A stretch of DNA of 64,000 nucleotides from Carya illinoinensis (Eukaryota > Streptophyta > Magnoliopsida > Fagales > Juglandaceae), in the NCBI RefSeq assembly GCF_018687715.1, contig NC_056758.1, positions 25,889,001 to 25,953,000 of the forward strand, written 5' to 3'. Shown here one piece after another: positions 1-12,667 of the stretch. Under the pieces are notes generated by a model, which saw only the letters and a program-made list of their open reading frames with translations, was not told the DNA's origin and did no database searches. Each line of letters starts with the position of its first letter. The stretch's first letter is position 1. The position numbers were made by a program, and so were the translations under genes.

Positions 1-1348
1 TAATGAGTGATGCCCAGTTTCGCGCCCCGCACGTACGTAGCCAAGCATCCTCTAGCCCTGGCCAGTGAAAGGCTACGGAGTTGGTACGAGAGCGTTACCA
101 TCCTGCCCGCTCCCGTTGTCGCCCAGCGACAACCCAGGGGACGTCACTCAGTATACTACACTCTCGAGTGATCAAATGAGCTCCACCGAGATAATACCCC
201 ATCTCGGCTTGGGGTCATGATACACACGCACCCGAAAATCTATTTTACACAAATAAAACTGGATTTTCTCAATTAAATAAACTGCACATGAATGCGTCAT
301 GCAATGCACGCCTCAAAATACAAATCATCCAACCAATCACAAATCAATAAACCAAACAACTCCATCCTCAATCCATCCGACCCCCGAACTCCTCGGACTC
401 AGTCCGGAATCAACCAACCAGTCAAATAATTTATTGTAAGAGTAAAAATATATTTAAATCTAAAATAGAGTTTGGAAAATACTTACAGCGCTATAAGGTA
501 TTTTTCAAAGGATCACAACGTTGCAAACGGCGGAGAAAAAGTAACGTAACAGTGTATTTTACACTGTGGCCGTGGGTTGTAAATTGCCCACTTTCGTACG
601 GGGACAAACCAAGACACGAAATTGATGGGGAATGGCTTAGAGATGTTTATGAAGCTATTGGAAATGAGTTTTGGCCATGGGTGGCTGTGGAAATGGCGGT
701 GGAAGTGCAAAAAGTGGCAGATCGGAGTTGAGCTCGTGGGAGCTGCTCCGGCAATGGATTGGGACTTGAAATGGGTGGGTTAGGATGACAAGAGGTAGGC
801 AATGAAGTGGTAAAAAGATGGTGGCCGGAGGTGGAGCGACGACACCGGAAATGGCTCAAAGCCGTTTAGATGGGTTGTAGGGGGTTAACGACGGCTCGGA
901 TGGGGCTAGAAATTGGTGGGGTGGTGCGCCGTCCGAAGGGGAGTCAAACGGTGGTGGTTGTGTCGGCCACGTCGGCTGGCGGCGGTGGGTCTGGGTGGCT
1001 CAACTGGATGGCGACGCGAAGAGAGGGAGAGCGGGAGAGGAGAAGGAAAAAGAAGAAGAAGAAAAGAAAGAAAAAAGAAAGAAAAAAGAAAAAGGGAAAA
1101 AGAAAAAGAGAAAAGAAAAAGAAAAGATGAGGGAAAAGAAATGAGGTCCAATCCTCACCTCCGGAATCTAAAAACTGATCCGACAAAAACGATTTTAAAA
1201 ACCATAAAATGACTAAAATAAATTAAACAACACATCAAACTAAAATAAAACCAATTAAAATACAATAATTTAAAATAAAAGAGCTAATATATAAATTAAA
1301 TTAAAAAAACTCCTTCAGTGAAAATACATGTAAAAATAGGGTATCACA
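1..1348 (-). mobile_element. Ty3/gypsy LTR fragment, cut by the window edge
   Basis: Read on the minus strand this begins TGTGATACCC at 1348 and runs to the window edge. It matches the LTRs at 27515 and 34758 block by block: a pyrimidine-rich tract (A/G on the plus strand at 1021-1130), the block around the accented CACTGTGGCC motif near 560, the GACTGAGTCCG block near 400, the GTGTATCATGACCCC block near 220, and the hairpin GTTGTCG/CGACAAC at 115-133. It is clearly more diverged than the 27515 pair, so it is an older copy. The 3' part of the LTR, about 500 bases judging from the full copies, lies outside the window. Open frames here come from low-complexity sequence and are not genes. Confidence 0.85.
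115..133. repeat. LTR hairpin with 7-bp arms
   Basis: GTTGTCG, a 5-base loop, then CGACAAC. The same hairpin is at 8580-8598 in the solo LTR. It survives in a weaker form at 28769-28787, where only GTCG/CGAC still pair. Confidence 0.6.
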
Positions 1349-2978
1349 GTGTTCATAATCAAAAGGTTTAAAAAATGGGTATTTACTAAAATATCTCTAA
1401 ACTCTCAAAAATTGCCACTAAGATCCTAAATTTTTCTCTATTTGCAAACGAATCTCAAATTTAACCAAATTTTATGGACCTTATAGTTTTCATATTCTAA
1501 AAGCATCTATACTCTTAAAATTGTAAAATTCAAAGTGGAACTAGCTCAAACATACCCAACCCATGGCATACACTCTAGTTGATGCTTAAGTGTGTTTTCA
1601 ATAATTGATCCCTATGAATGCATGCTTATGCATTTTCTTAAATCTCAAATCATCCCTATAGTCCTTAATGACATGATTGAAGCAAACTCTTGGGTGAGCA
1701 AGTTCATCCCAACACTTAATCATGACCAAAAACCTTAATTTTTATTAATCCTCCATTAATCATAAAGGCATGCTTTCAAAATTCATCCAAAACATGTATT
1801 TTCATTCTTATCCCAATTACAAGGCTTTCTAAGTGCTCATGGATCAACCATAGAATAGATCAAAACTTCATGCCTTAATTATATCTTAATAAAAAAACCA
1901 AGCATGCTTGATGATCAACACAAGCTAGAATCAAAACTTATCATGTCATGTTTCTAATTTCAAAATCAAACCTTCAAGGATCATTCTAATACATTAATAA
2001 ATCATATCATAATATACTAAGACTTGCCATAACCAAAATTTTCACTTAAAATAATTTAAACTCTTGAATTATTCTTAATGAACCCAATTTTGAATTAAGC
2101 ATGGTATCCTTATCTAAACTTAACCAAAATGTATTACAATACTTGAAAACAAGACTTGAAATGTAAAATAAGATCTAGGGTAAGAAAACTTACAAATTTA
2201 GTGGCTCAGTCAAGCTTCCAACACAAGAATACAAAGAACTTCAAGAACACTCTTCCTTTTAGTTTCTCTCAAGAACTAAGGGGAAAGATGGCTCTCAATG
2301 CTCAAGAGGAGCTTGGAGATGAGGTGTGGAGAAAATGAGGGGGGTGGAAGTTCTTTTTATAGGCTGCAAAGGGGGAGGAGATGCTAGCCTAAGCACTTGG
2401 GGATTGGGTGATGTGGGCGGTGGTGTGAGGAGCTGAAACTTCAACTTACCTTCCATCATCTTGTGTCACTTGTGCAGGGTGAATAGTACCCTAAAATCAC
2501 CATAACTTTACATTGATCCTAAGGGAGCTTATTAGGTTGTGGTGCAGAAGGAAGAGAAGAAAAACAAGCATGAAGCTGACTGGGTTCATGGGTGGTTTCT
2601 TGGGCAGTTTTGATCATGGCTTTAACTCCTCCTCTTGTTCTTTCTTCATGGCTATTTTGTGCAAGTCGTGAGCTATTCTTGAAAGGCTTTTCAAGTGAGG
2701 GAAGGGTTCATGGTTGGCTGCTAAGTGATCATGAAGTGACAACTCAAATGAAAGGAGTGAAGGGAAGTGGTCAAATGCTCATGATGACCATGAGGGCCTC
2801 TTGGGGATTGGGTGGTGATGGAGATGGCGTGGGGTGGTGGCTCAGCCATGGGCAGAAGGGAGGTTGAAACTCAACTCATTTGGTTTCCATCCAACTAGTA
2901 CTTAGGGTGAAATCCGTTTGAGGTTTTGGTTTGGTTTTTTAAACCAAATTCATCCAAGGCTTGGTATGGGTTATAACA
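1349..2978 (-). mobile_element. Non-coding stretch, possible minus-strand solo LTR
   Basis: No reading frame here has recognisable protein content. On the minus strand the stretch could start TGTTATAACCC at 2978 and end ATGAACA at 1350, which has TG...CA ends like an LTR. In the same orientation there is a TATA box at 2354-2361 and a GTAAGT splice-donor-like site at 2188-2193. No matching 5-bp target duplication is visible (CACAG versus ACCCA), so the LTR reading is only a suggestion. A promoter and first exon of an unknown gene is the main alternative. Confidence 0.3.
2354..2361 (-). promoter_or_regulatory. TATA box, minus strand
   Basis: The minus strand reads TATAAAAA inside CTATAAAAAG. 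About 170 bases downstream is TTTGTAAGTTTT, a good splice-donor context, and the segment between is C/T-rich like a 5' leader. It may be an LTR promoter or belong to an unknown gene. Confidence 0.4.
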
Positions 2979-3591
2979 ACCCACTACTTCATTCTTTTAT
3001 AGTTATGAACCTCGTTCTACGTGTCGAACCTCAATGGCGTATTTTTTAAAAGATACCAAGCAGATTTTTAAAGCAAGTCTAGTATTTTAAAGCTTATGAA
3101 TATTTTAAATGTCCTGGAAATAATTATATGTGATATTTTCAATATCATTGGACTAAACTTAATTTTAAATAAGACAATTATAATATTTTTGAAGAGCTCC
3201 AAAAATATTATAATTGTGAAAAAATATTTAATTTAAATGATTTTAGTCATTTAAAAAATATTACAAGATTTAAATTATGTTGAAAACTCTAAATTAATTT
3301 AAATGGATTTATTCTCTTTAAATAATTAACAAGACTTTATCATTTTAATTAATGATGAAGGAATACTATTTTATGAACTTTAGTTGATAAAATAATATTC
3401 TATCTTAATTCCTTTTAGTGTTTTAAATTAAATAAATGCTTAAACATTTTCAAATCAGTATTTAAACTCACCATTAGAGTAATTTGTAGATCCCAAGGTG
3501 AATGGCCTGAATTAAATACTCAAGCCCTAGCTTTTTCCCTTCACTTTTCCTTTCTTCTTCTTCTTCTTCTTCTTCTTCTTCTTCTTCTTCT

Positions 3592-3652
<61 letters not shown>

Positions 3653-4890
3653 ATGGAAAGCTTTCTCTTCTTTCCACCGTGCTTCTTCAGCCCAGCCGGC
3701 GCGGCCATGCGTCGCCCAACCTCACCTCCACCACCGGCAGCTCCCTTCCTCGCTAGCGAGTCCCTTCTCCCACTGGTGAGTTCCACGCAGCTCTCCGAAC
3801 TTAAATTGCCGTACGTGCCCAACTGGGCCTCCAAGTACCTCCACCGGCACCACAACCTCACCGGCTCCACCTCCATGGTCTCCTTTTCCCCCAACTCTCT
3901 CCCTCTCCGTTGCACCACCTCACGCACACACACATGAAACCCACGATTTCCTTCACTGGCCCCACCAAGCACCACCACTAGCCTCCCTCTTCCTCTCCCT
4001 AGCTCCCAACGAAATCCTATAGCCTCCCTCAACATCATGGTGCACTGTTCATAGTGAGATACCACAGTGCTCCACCCCTCACCACCATTCCGAGACCACC
4101 ATGAGCCTTCCCATGGCCACCCCTTCCAATTCCACCAACCCACATGCTCAAACAGCCACCATGCACAGTGGACAACCACTATAAGTGGCCAATCACCACT
4201 GTAGGCAGTTTAACCGCCTGTACGACTCTTCTGAAGCCTTTGACCATGATGGGAAACAAGCAACATACGAGTTATCCCATCGATGGTATAATTCTCTATC
4301 CCTCGTTATTCATGATAAATTTTAGTTGATAGGTTATGAACTGTGCTGTTAGTATTGTAGAATTCGCTGTGTAGTGAAGTGTTGGGCATAATTATGTAGT
4401 GTGCTGCGTAGTGTTGTGGACTATGCTGTGAAGTATGGGTATGAGGTGTGTGCCATAGTTGTGATGCGGTGTAGTGTTGTGAAGGGAGTACACACCATGT
4501 AATGCGGCAAAGCACCATGTGGCATGCGTCGTAGTGACATGTGGCCTAGTGTGGATAGAGGAGAGTTCACGTGAAGTGTATTCTATGCAGTGTCGTGATA
4601 CACATAACGACGTGTCACAAAGGTTTGGATGTCGTAGTTGAGGAGCATAGAGTGTACGGTATAGTGTCAAGAACTATGAAACGGTGCCTCGAAGTAGTTG
4701 TGATGTGACCTTGTCATAGTGACGGGTGTCACGATATAACTTGGGAGTAATCTCGAGCTACATGATGTGATATAGATGTTGTGAATGAAGCCCTATCATG
4801 TCAATTGTTGGGATGAACTTGTAAAGGGCCGGGAAGTAGGAAGGTCCTACTGACCGGGTTTGAGCAGAAGTTGGTAATTGGTATCAAAGT
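2972..4890 (+). mobile_element. Degenerate LTR-like region ending in a primer-site-like sequence
   Basis: The region starts TATAACAACCC, possibly a mutated TGTAACAACCC LTR start. It ends just before TGGTATCAAAGT at 4879-4890, which differs by two bases from the initiator-tRNA-Met primer site TGGTATCAGAGC found at 29637. Between them lie a (TTC)n(TC)n tract, a C-rich stretch and a G/T-rich stretch with many degenerate GTAGTGTTGTG-like repeats (4320-4700). No coding domain was recognised, and the long Arg/Glu frame on the minus strand is only the microsatellite. The element family is unknown. Confidence 0.33.
3551..3650 (+). repeat. (TTC)n followed by (TC)n microsatellite
   Basis: About 46 bases of TTC repeats run straight into about 54 bases of TC repeats. 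The tract is pure pyrimidine on the plus strand. Confidence 0.97.
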
Positions 4891-6957
4891 ATGGAGCTTG
4901 TTTATACAAGCGAACGTTCGTCAGACTATAAGTTGATCTTAGGTGATAAAGGGTAAGGTACATGTGTATCTGGTGAGACACATGTACCGGACGGATTTAT
5001 CATATATAATGGATAATCTGTCCTAAGCATAGCTACACGATGTTTAAGTCTTAGAGTTGGCTTAAAGTCATGTGGCATGTATGGATGAGAATATGGATTT
5101 AGTATGGGCTAGGATGCATGAAGGTAATAATGGGTATGTTGTCTAGGATCGAAATACGTGACTTAACTAGTCTGAGTCATGCATCAAATAGGGTTATAGG
5201 AGAGTAAGATGAAAGTATTAGTGTCTTAACTCTAAGGTGAATCACGAAGGTTCACTTTAAAAGATAAAATCTCAAAGTAGAACGCTAGATTGGGTCCCAG
5301 AAAGAGGAAACGTGATGAGGAAGACATAGAAGATGGAGGTAGTGATGGTAAATAAATCCCAAAAGTTTTAGCATAGTAAATAACACGTAAGAACACAAGG
5401 ATGGATGGAGATTGTTCCAATGAAGTGTAGTTCTATTTCTAATATAGATTCTTATGTACTAGATAGAGAATGACGTTAAGGTTATGTGTATGCATGTAGG
5501 TTGTCATCCGACACACACATGAATGAACTGCATGAAATGAGTATACATGGAGTCTAGGTAAGTATTATGTTCATACTCTTCTAGAATTTTCCAAATAAAT
5601 GAAAATGAAATAAAATGCTTTTCCTTTACGATGCTTTACAAAACGACACAGACTACATTTTACAAAAAAACGTTAAGTATAAGTTTTCAAGTATAAGTAT
5701 GAAACAGCCCTCCTTGGTAGCCATTTTTTACACATTCCAAGTATGTAAGTGTATGCATATGAATGGATGTTATACATAGTAAGTACTAGATGTATTTTCA
5801 TGAAATGAAATGTGAGACTTAGGCCTTATGCTTTAAGTGACGCGAATAAAGAGTTTTAAATGTCCCTACAAACTGATGTTTTAAAGGATGTATGAACTGA
5901 TATTTTAAAGGATGCCATGAAAAATGATGTTTAAGCTCATATTTTTTAACTAACTTTTACGAATGAGTGGACTGAAGGAATGAAAGAACTAGAAAGGACT
6001 GAAATGAATGAAAGGATTGAATGCTTTAATGTATGAAAATACATAACAGTCACATGAATGAATGGATAAAGGTACCAAAGGACTGGACTGGACAGATTGT
6101 AATAACAGGTAAGTAGCACTAGTAGTGCACCTAGTGTTGCACCCTGACGGAATGGATTCATAACCTGTGGTCATGGGTGGAATCAAGGTCCAAAAGACTT
6201 CACACACGGGGTGTAACAGTGTGCAACGACTAATGAAAGCGATAAGAAAGAATATATACATGTTAAGAAAGGGTGTATGCATGATAAAACTCTTTAAGAA
6301 ATGAAGGCAGCGAGGTGTGAGGAACTGTTTTATGAGAAGAAATTTTTTTAAAGAAAAACCACACCTCGCAACTTTTTAAAATGAAATGAATGTCTATGTA
6401 TGATATACATGGAATGATGAATGCATGACTGAATATCTATGTTTTTATATTTTAACTGTATGAAGTAATGTTTATGAGTCATCGATTCATTTTAGTTTTT
6501 ATATATGCCCTCCTAGGGACAAGATGAGCATGATGCATCAGGACGGATACAGCCCAAAAAGAAGAGCACGGAAGTCTAGGCAAAACATTTTGCATGAGAG
6601 ATTTTAATTATAAAACTTCATGTTTTCCGTTGTAATCTTTTAAATTAAGAAATATTTTTTATTCAAAAGCATGGAGTCTTTCGTATCCTGGCATGGAAGG
6701 AAAATAAATTTCAAAACGAACGGTAATTCCCGTCTTTTTTCATAAAATCATTTTCTAAAAGTCCCACCACAAGGACTGGCATTACATGGGTCCAAGTGGA
6801 TCTTATGAGGTGTTGAAAGACCATATTACCCTTGAGAAAAAGGCACAAAAAGATTGGACTTAAGGAAAAAAGTCCATTGCACACAAAGGGCACACATGTG
6901 CCCATTAGTGTAGTTTGGGATTTGATATGTCATTTCTCTTAATGACATATGTGGAGG
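4891..6957. other. Non-coding stretch, no recognisable gene
   Basis: A+T-rich sequence downstream of the primer-site-like motif, full of short ATGAA-type runs. No frame of useful length shows a known domain. It could be the leader and decayed interior of the element at 2972, but nothing proves this. Confidence 0.5.
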
Positions 6958-9150
6958 TGTGATATCCCGTAGTTTCATGTGTTTTAAATAATAATTATTT
7001 TATTTATTATTAGTATTGGTTCTTTTTAAAAAAAAAAAATTGATACGATTAGCGTTGTTTCATTTCATGATTTCTAAATTGTGAAATTTATTTTAATGTG
7101 TTTTTCTTGATATTAATTATTGTTTATTATTTAAATTGCTCTCTATTTTAATTTAGTTTATTGTTTATTTTTATTAATATTTAGCTGTAATGTTTTTATT
7201 TGTCTTTTATCTATTTTATTGTACCATTTTTATTTTATTGGGCCTTTATTTTTTGGATTGGACTTGTTTAGTGTATTTTAATTTCTGTTTTGGGCCCAGC
7301 CCATTCAACTTCTTGAAGCCCAACCCACTTGTTGGATTTTAGCCCCCTTCATCTTGAACGGTGCCCTTTTTGGCCAGTGATTATGACTTTGTTTCTTTTC
7401 CTTCTTCTTCCTTTCTTCTTCTCTGCCCATGCACTGCCGCTTCTTCTCATTTCCAGTTTTTTTTTCCTTCTTCTTTTGGTTTCATCTCTTTGTTCTTCTG
7501 CATTTAGAATGCTGCTACTCTTCTTCTTCTTCTTCTTTCTTCCAGTTTCTTCTTTTTCTCCTCTGTTGTGCTGCATGCTGCTACTTCTTCCCATTTCTTT
7601 TTCTTCTTTTTGTTATCTGCTAATTGGTGTTGTGCCACAGCTCCTCCATTTCTTTTTGTCTAGTACATCCCATTTTAATCCCCTTTGTTTCCAATTTCTC
7701 CTTTGTTCTAAAACTGTGCTTTTCTCTTTCTCCTTGCATTTATTTTTTCTTCTATTTTTCTCTTCATTTGCAGTCTGTCTGTGTGCTCCATGCCCGTCTC
7801 CTTCTCTCTTTCTATCATCCATTAGCATTTCAAATTTATGTTGTGAAACCCTTTCATTTTTAGTTGTTTTTTTGCCTTACCTGTGCCCTATTTTCTCCCC
7901 CAAACCCATGAACCTTACTCTGTTTTTGGCCTCAAACCTCCCTGTTTTAATCCCAAACTGTGGGCTTTGATATGATATTTTTTCTTGGTTATTTTCTCTG
8001 CTGTGAACCCCATTGTCTAGCCTTTATCTTCTAGTTTTATTTTGTAAATCAACCCTTTTCTTCCACAAAATTTCACTTCAAATTTCTTTTTTTCAAGTCT
8101 CATTTTCAGTCCAAAAAATCGTGCTTGTTGATGATTTTATTTCAGGTTCACTTTTGGCATTAATCTAGTGCTTATGCGCTTCGATCTTCTAGAATTTTGC
8201 CTTTTCACCATTGTAAGTAATTTTTCAAAGAATTTAATGAGATTTAAATACATTTTTATCCTAACATATTTTGCTGCAGTCTGTTTGGTTGTGCCGGGCC
8301 TTGGGCCCGAGGAGTTTGGTTTTTGGGTCGGATTGGAGGATGGGTATATATTGTGGAGTTGGGCTGTGATTGGGTATTCTTTATCTGTTGAGTATTATGT
8401 CATGGCATTCATTACATTGTTGCATGCATTCGCATATCACATGAATGAAAATTGGGGTTTTATGTTGAAAATGATTTTTTGGTGCGTGCGTAGCACGAAC
8501 CCAAACCGAGATGAGGCATTATCTAGGTGGAGCTCCTCTAGTCACTTGGGAGTGGATACAACTGAGTGACGTCTCTTGAGTTGTCGTTGGGCGACAACGG
8601 GATTGGACGAGATGGTAACACTTTTGCGTCGACTCGTAGCCCCTCCACTAGCGAGGGCTAGAAGATGCCTGGTTACAAATGCATTGGGTACGAAGCTAGG
8701 TATCGCTCTTTTCGAAGTCACACGCAGGATAGTTACCCGTGATGTGACGACGGGAGTCAGAGTGTGCGGATGGTTCCTAAGGGAGATCATGGTGCATACG
8801 GGATAATTTGGATAATGGCTTATTTTCTAGAAAAATGGCAGATTTGATAAATGAATATGTGAACCATTTTTTGGAAAAATGGTAGTTTGTACTTTGGAAA
8901 GTTTCTAGGAAAATGGCAGTTGTTTCTTTAATGAGCTTGTTTTGAGCCAAATGGAATTTTTGGCATGCGTTGAAAAAATAGTCATTTATGAAGAAAGTGA
9001 TGGATTTTGTCATGCATGTTTCAGCCTGTGCATGTATTCATGTTGGTGTTTAAATGTGTTTTTATCTGTTGGGTTGTTTGGTCGATTACTTACTAAGACT
9101 CATAATCTCACGTGGTATTTTTTCCTGTGGTTTTGTTTTAAGAAATCGTA

Positions 9151-9207
9151 GATTTTGATACAGATGAGGATGTCGAGTTTGAGATTTCATCTCTGCCAGT
9201 GGAGTGA
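9151..9207 (+). other. Acidic short coding-like stretch inside the LTR
   Basis: Nineteen codons rich in Asp and Glu (DFDTDEDVEFE...) end in TGA at 9205-9207. The stretch sits where the full-length LTRs encode a similar Glu/Asp-rich tail, also ending in TGA (29374-29376). Both are preceded by a T-rich stretch and an AG. Confidence 0.35.
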
Positions 9208-9400
9208 CTTGGGGTCGCTTTTCATGTCTTGGGATTTGTTTCTCACTTTTGATTATGTATTTTGGTTTTTATTATAATTTTACTAGATAACTATATAACT
9301 TTTAAAAATGCTTTTATTTTGGTGAATTGTATTTAAAATTCTGGTACTTAGTTGACTATCCTTTAATTATTTGCTGCTTTTTTCTGTTCACTTTTTGCAT

Positions 9401-9422
9401 ACACACACACACACACACACAC
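9401..9422 (+). repeat. (CA)n microsatellite in the LTR
   Basis: Eleven CA units lie within the solo LTR, at the place where the full-length copies have a short TTTGCACACACTTGG block. Confidence 0.95.
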
Positions 9423-9504
9423 TTAGCACTTGTCATTTTGAGGTACATAACCCGTGTTATCATCATCTCGGTATTCATGATTCCTGCATGTTGGGAGCGC
9501 CACA

Positions 9505-10314
9505 AGAGGTTTATCTATTGTTCTAATATGATCTAAGAATGATGTAATTGAATAATGAAACAAAAAAATTTCAAAATAAAAGGCTAAAAAATTAAGAAAG
9601 AAAATTAAGCTCCAAAACAAGATTTAAATATTACTAATCATGGGTAAGTTGATTAATGGTCCTAATCAAAATTTTCAAACTTAATTTGGGTTCAAAAAAT
9701 CACTTAGGATATGATATAGGCTTGAGGAAATCCATAGTATGGTGTTTTGGGCTTCAAATTGAAGAGTGAAGAGAACCAAAATATGGCTTTGGGCCTTGTT
9801 GGGCTTAAAAGGGCCATAAGTATGAGTGGAGGTTTTATGGACTTTGGGTGTGAGTTGATGGGAGACCTTTGCTTCTAGATTTTGAGAACCTCCACTCACA
9901 CTTATGAACCTTTTAAGCCTATAAAACCCATGACACAATTGGGTCATGGGTCAAGCCTACACCAAGTTGGGTCCGAAAGGCCTTATGTCTTCCTCAACTT
10001 GGGCCAACCCTTTAACTTACCAAGACTTGCATTTCTTAAGAGACTTAATTTAAGGCTTCTAATCTTGGCCCATTCACATTCTAAAGTTCTAAGAGCCTCA
10101 CTAGGATTGCTAATGGGCTTGCTCCACAAATCTTTCACGCTTAATAATTAATGACACTAAGTGTCATGGTCTAAATAAATCTAATATTCTTAATAAAATA
10201 AATAAACAAAATAATAATAATATAATAATAATAAATATTTAAAGCCTAAGTTATAAGCTTAATCTAAGGATGTTTAAAGACTAATTCTAATGGTTAATTA
10301 GGCGAGGTGTTACA
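9505..10314 (-). mobile_element. Probable minus-strand LTR fragment with an inverted repeat
   Basis: On the minus strand the segment starts TGTAACACCTCGCC at 10314, a typical gypsy LTR start, then becomes A+T-rich. Its other end was not found. Inside, CATAAGTATGAGTGGAGG at about 9817-9834 is mirrored by CCTCCACTCACACTTATG at about 9889-9906, giving a hairpin with a loop of about 55 bases. No coding domain is seen. Confidence 0.4.
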
Positions 10315-10479
10315 CCAAAAGTTACTTTCGATGAGTGAAAAGAAAGAGTACATTAAAGGAAAGTAAGTAAGAATAAGAATGGGTTATTAGATTGAGAGTG
10401 CTAGGCGAGCATACTTTGGCAAGAAAAGGCAAAATTTTAGTATTCTTGTTGATAGCCATATACAGCTACCAAATTGAGG

Positions 10480-10618
10480 CACTATAAGAAAAATGAATAT
10501 TTGTGACTAATTTTTTATAATGAAAAGGATTAATTATAATTAAAATAGACTCATTTTAGATGTAAATAGTCATTTTGCTGAAAATAAATAATTGCATATA
10601 AACAGTTTTCTTACAGTG
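10480..10618. mobile_element. CACTA-type MITE, 139 bp
   Basis: The left end is CACTATAAGAAAA and the inverted right end is CACTGTAAGAAAA, 13 bp with one mismatch, as in plant CACTA (En/Spm) elements. It is far too short to code for a transposase. The 3-bp flanks (AGG and AAA) do not match, so either the duplication has decayed or one boundary is off by a base or two. Confidence 0.7.
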
Positions 10619-12660
10619 AAATATGAGAGTTTATTCTTGAGTGGCTACACGTCCTAGGTAGGATATACTAAATGGTCAATGGCGAGATGTGTGGGAAAAC
10701 TCCTGCTTTTCATCCAACCTTTCAGTAGTGGAATTATATCATCTATCTGTTGCTCCTACCTCAGCAATAACTGCCCCTCCACCTGAGTACTCAAATTTTC
10801 CTATGGAGGATTTGTCTATTAAAGAAGGGTATTTAAGCAAGATTTACCCCTAGGAATGATGGAGGTATTTCCACAGTTGTTGGATGACCACCTTATGTGA
10901 TCCCTTATGTCTTATTTACAAAGAAAGAGATAACGCTAGAAAAGAGTGAGAATGTTCGCCTCCAGGCAAGCAATGAAATTAGTAAGGCTGCTCAACCCTC
11001 GGCAAGCAAAGCCACAACCATGCTCCAAGCTCGAGCAAGCACCTCGAGAATGGAATCTATTAATCGAGTTATTTATTTCTTTATCTCGGTACACACACAC
11101 ACATATATAGAAATAATAATAAATAAATAAATAAAATTTTGGGCCTTGACACAAAGGGTGAATCAGAGTTTGGAACTTTGGAACAATGGTGGATCCCAAA
11201 GTAGAAGAACCAGATTGCAAGAGTGTCGGGGGTACGTGGAAAGGGAGTAGTCCCGTCGAATAACTGTTGCCCCTTAAGGTAGGGAACAACTTAACCTCGT
11301 CAAAAAAGGTAATTATAAATCTCATGGGTGAGCTTGGTGGTTAATAAATGGTGAAGGTTGGTTGCCAGTGTCATATTGGCGAAGTGAGAAATCAGCAAAT
11401 AAAGGAAGCAATCAGGAACAAAAGAGGCATCATAGGTCCCCAACGGGCCCTTGATATAATAAAACAGCTCAGAAAATAATATGGATGAAAAGTGTTATCT
11501 CAACCTTAATTCAAGGAGAGAAGTAATGCTGCGTGTATATATATATATATATATATATGTTTACAGCAGTTGTAGTTAATCTAAAATACAATCAAAATAC
11601 TGCATGTTTGAAAACAGTCAAAATTCTATTCATACTGTCGTTGTTGCTGCAGATGATGGTTATCTTGATTGTGGCTCATATCTATCCGAACTAGATGTTG
11701 AACTGAGATTGGACGAGGATGTCATGATAACATACAGCAGCAGATAAAAAGCCACATGATCATGAACTGACAAAGCTCATAGAAGTTCAAATCTCCATTT
11801 GGACCTGACACAAACAAATCGAATCATTGATGTCCTTCTAACTCTAACAATTCATCATTCGTTCTTTAACTTCATGCTGGTGGATTGTTTCATCCTTACG
11901 CATGCACTTTGGCTAAATATCAGAGAGAAAGGATTAATCTCCAACACTTATCAGCCACGCGATCGAGATGTTTATCACCATAATAGATCGTTCATTCACA
12001 TTCATGCATGACAGATTAAAGATTGTAGGCTCGCCGATCGAGATGTGAATCATTGATCCGACATGGTGGATCAAGTTATAATCAAGAGCTTAGCATACAA
12101 ATTTTTATGCCGACACCGACGTTTTTTATTTTGTAGTACGAACTACGAAGTTCCAAGAAAAAATGAGCTTAAGTAAAATAACACTCACATACCATATACG
12201 TACAAAGGAAATATACAGACAAAATTTTTATATGTGATTACAAATGAAACGATTTAAGAATTGCAAGAAGACAAACATCCTATAGATTTTCAACGTCATG
12301 ATAGAATCCAAATGTCTACCAGAATATGGGTCCTGCTTTGATACGTATGGATTCTCTGGATTCTGTTTAGGATTCTTTTGTCAGCCATTTAGGACAAAAC
12401 AAAACAAAACGAAAAGAGGAAAAAGAAAACCGCACTTTTTTTTTTTTTTTTTTTGCCCTTTCTAGGCGAAGAATTTTTCCTTTCTAGGCTTAATGGGGAA
12501 GGAACCACTAGGTCATGAGCAGAAATAGTTTGTTGTCGTTCTATCATCCATGAATTAATAATATATATATATTTATATATATTGTAAAATCATCACATAT
12601 CTAAAAATTTAAACGGATCAAAAAATATAGATTTTATTATTTATATATTTTATAACTTAG
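10619..12660. other. Non-coding stretch, no recognisable gene
   Basis: I see no convincing coding region. It holds a short (CA)n near 11092, a (TA)n run at about 11535-11558 and a poly-T run near 12437-12454. The open frames at 10897-11325 and 11799-12011 have no motif I recognise. Confidence 0.5.
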
Positions 12661-12667
12661 CACGCTT

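Larger units (their letters stand above)
6958..9504 (+). mobile_element. Solo Ty3/gypsy LTR
   Basis: It starts TGTGATATCCCG and ends GCGCCACA, matching the TGTGATGACCC...GTCACA ends of the full element at 27515. Shared blocks appear in the same order: a T/C-rich tract at 7390-7760, the GCACGAACCCAAACCGAGATGAGG-type block near 8490, the ACTGAGTGACGT block and hairpin near 8570-8598, TTTTCTAGAAAAATGGC-type repeats, and TTAAAATTCTGGTACTTAG near 9330. Flanks are GGAGG at 6953-6957 and AGAGG at 9505-9509, a 4/5 target duplication. No internal region is present, so this looks like a product of LTR-LTR recombination. The long Phe/Leu-rich frame at 7329-7970 is the pyrimidine tract, not a gene. Confidence 0.85.

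Noticed and set aside
513..1212. Several open frames on both strands
   Set aside because: They lie in the gypsy LTR and its purine-rich tract. The same frames recur in the LTRs at 27659-28174 and 34902-35360 as low-complexity sequence.
1350..2978. Firm call of a solo LTR
   Set aside because: TG...CA ends can be chosen, but the flanking five bases do not match. It is kept only as a low-confidence feature.
3474..4179. Long minus-strand frame rich in Arg and Glu
   Set aside because: It is the (TTC)n(TC)n microsatellite read through. There is no domain in the non-repeat part.
7329..7970. 213-residue Phe/Leu/Ser-rich frame, membrane-protein-like
   Set aside because: It falls in the pyrimidine tract of the solo LTR, the part that is T/C-rich in every copy of the family.
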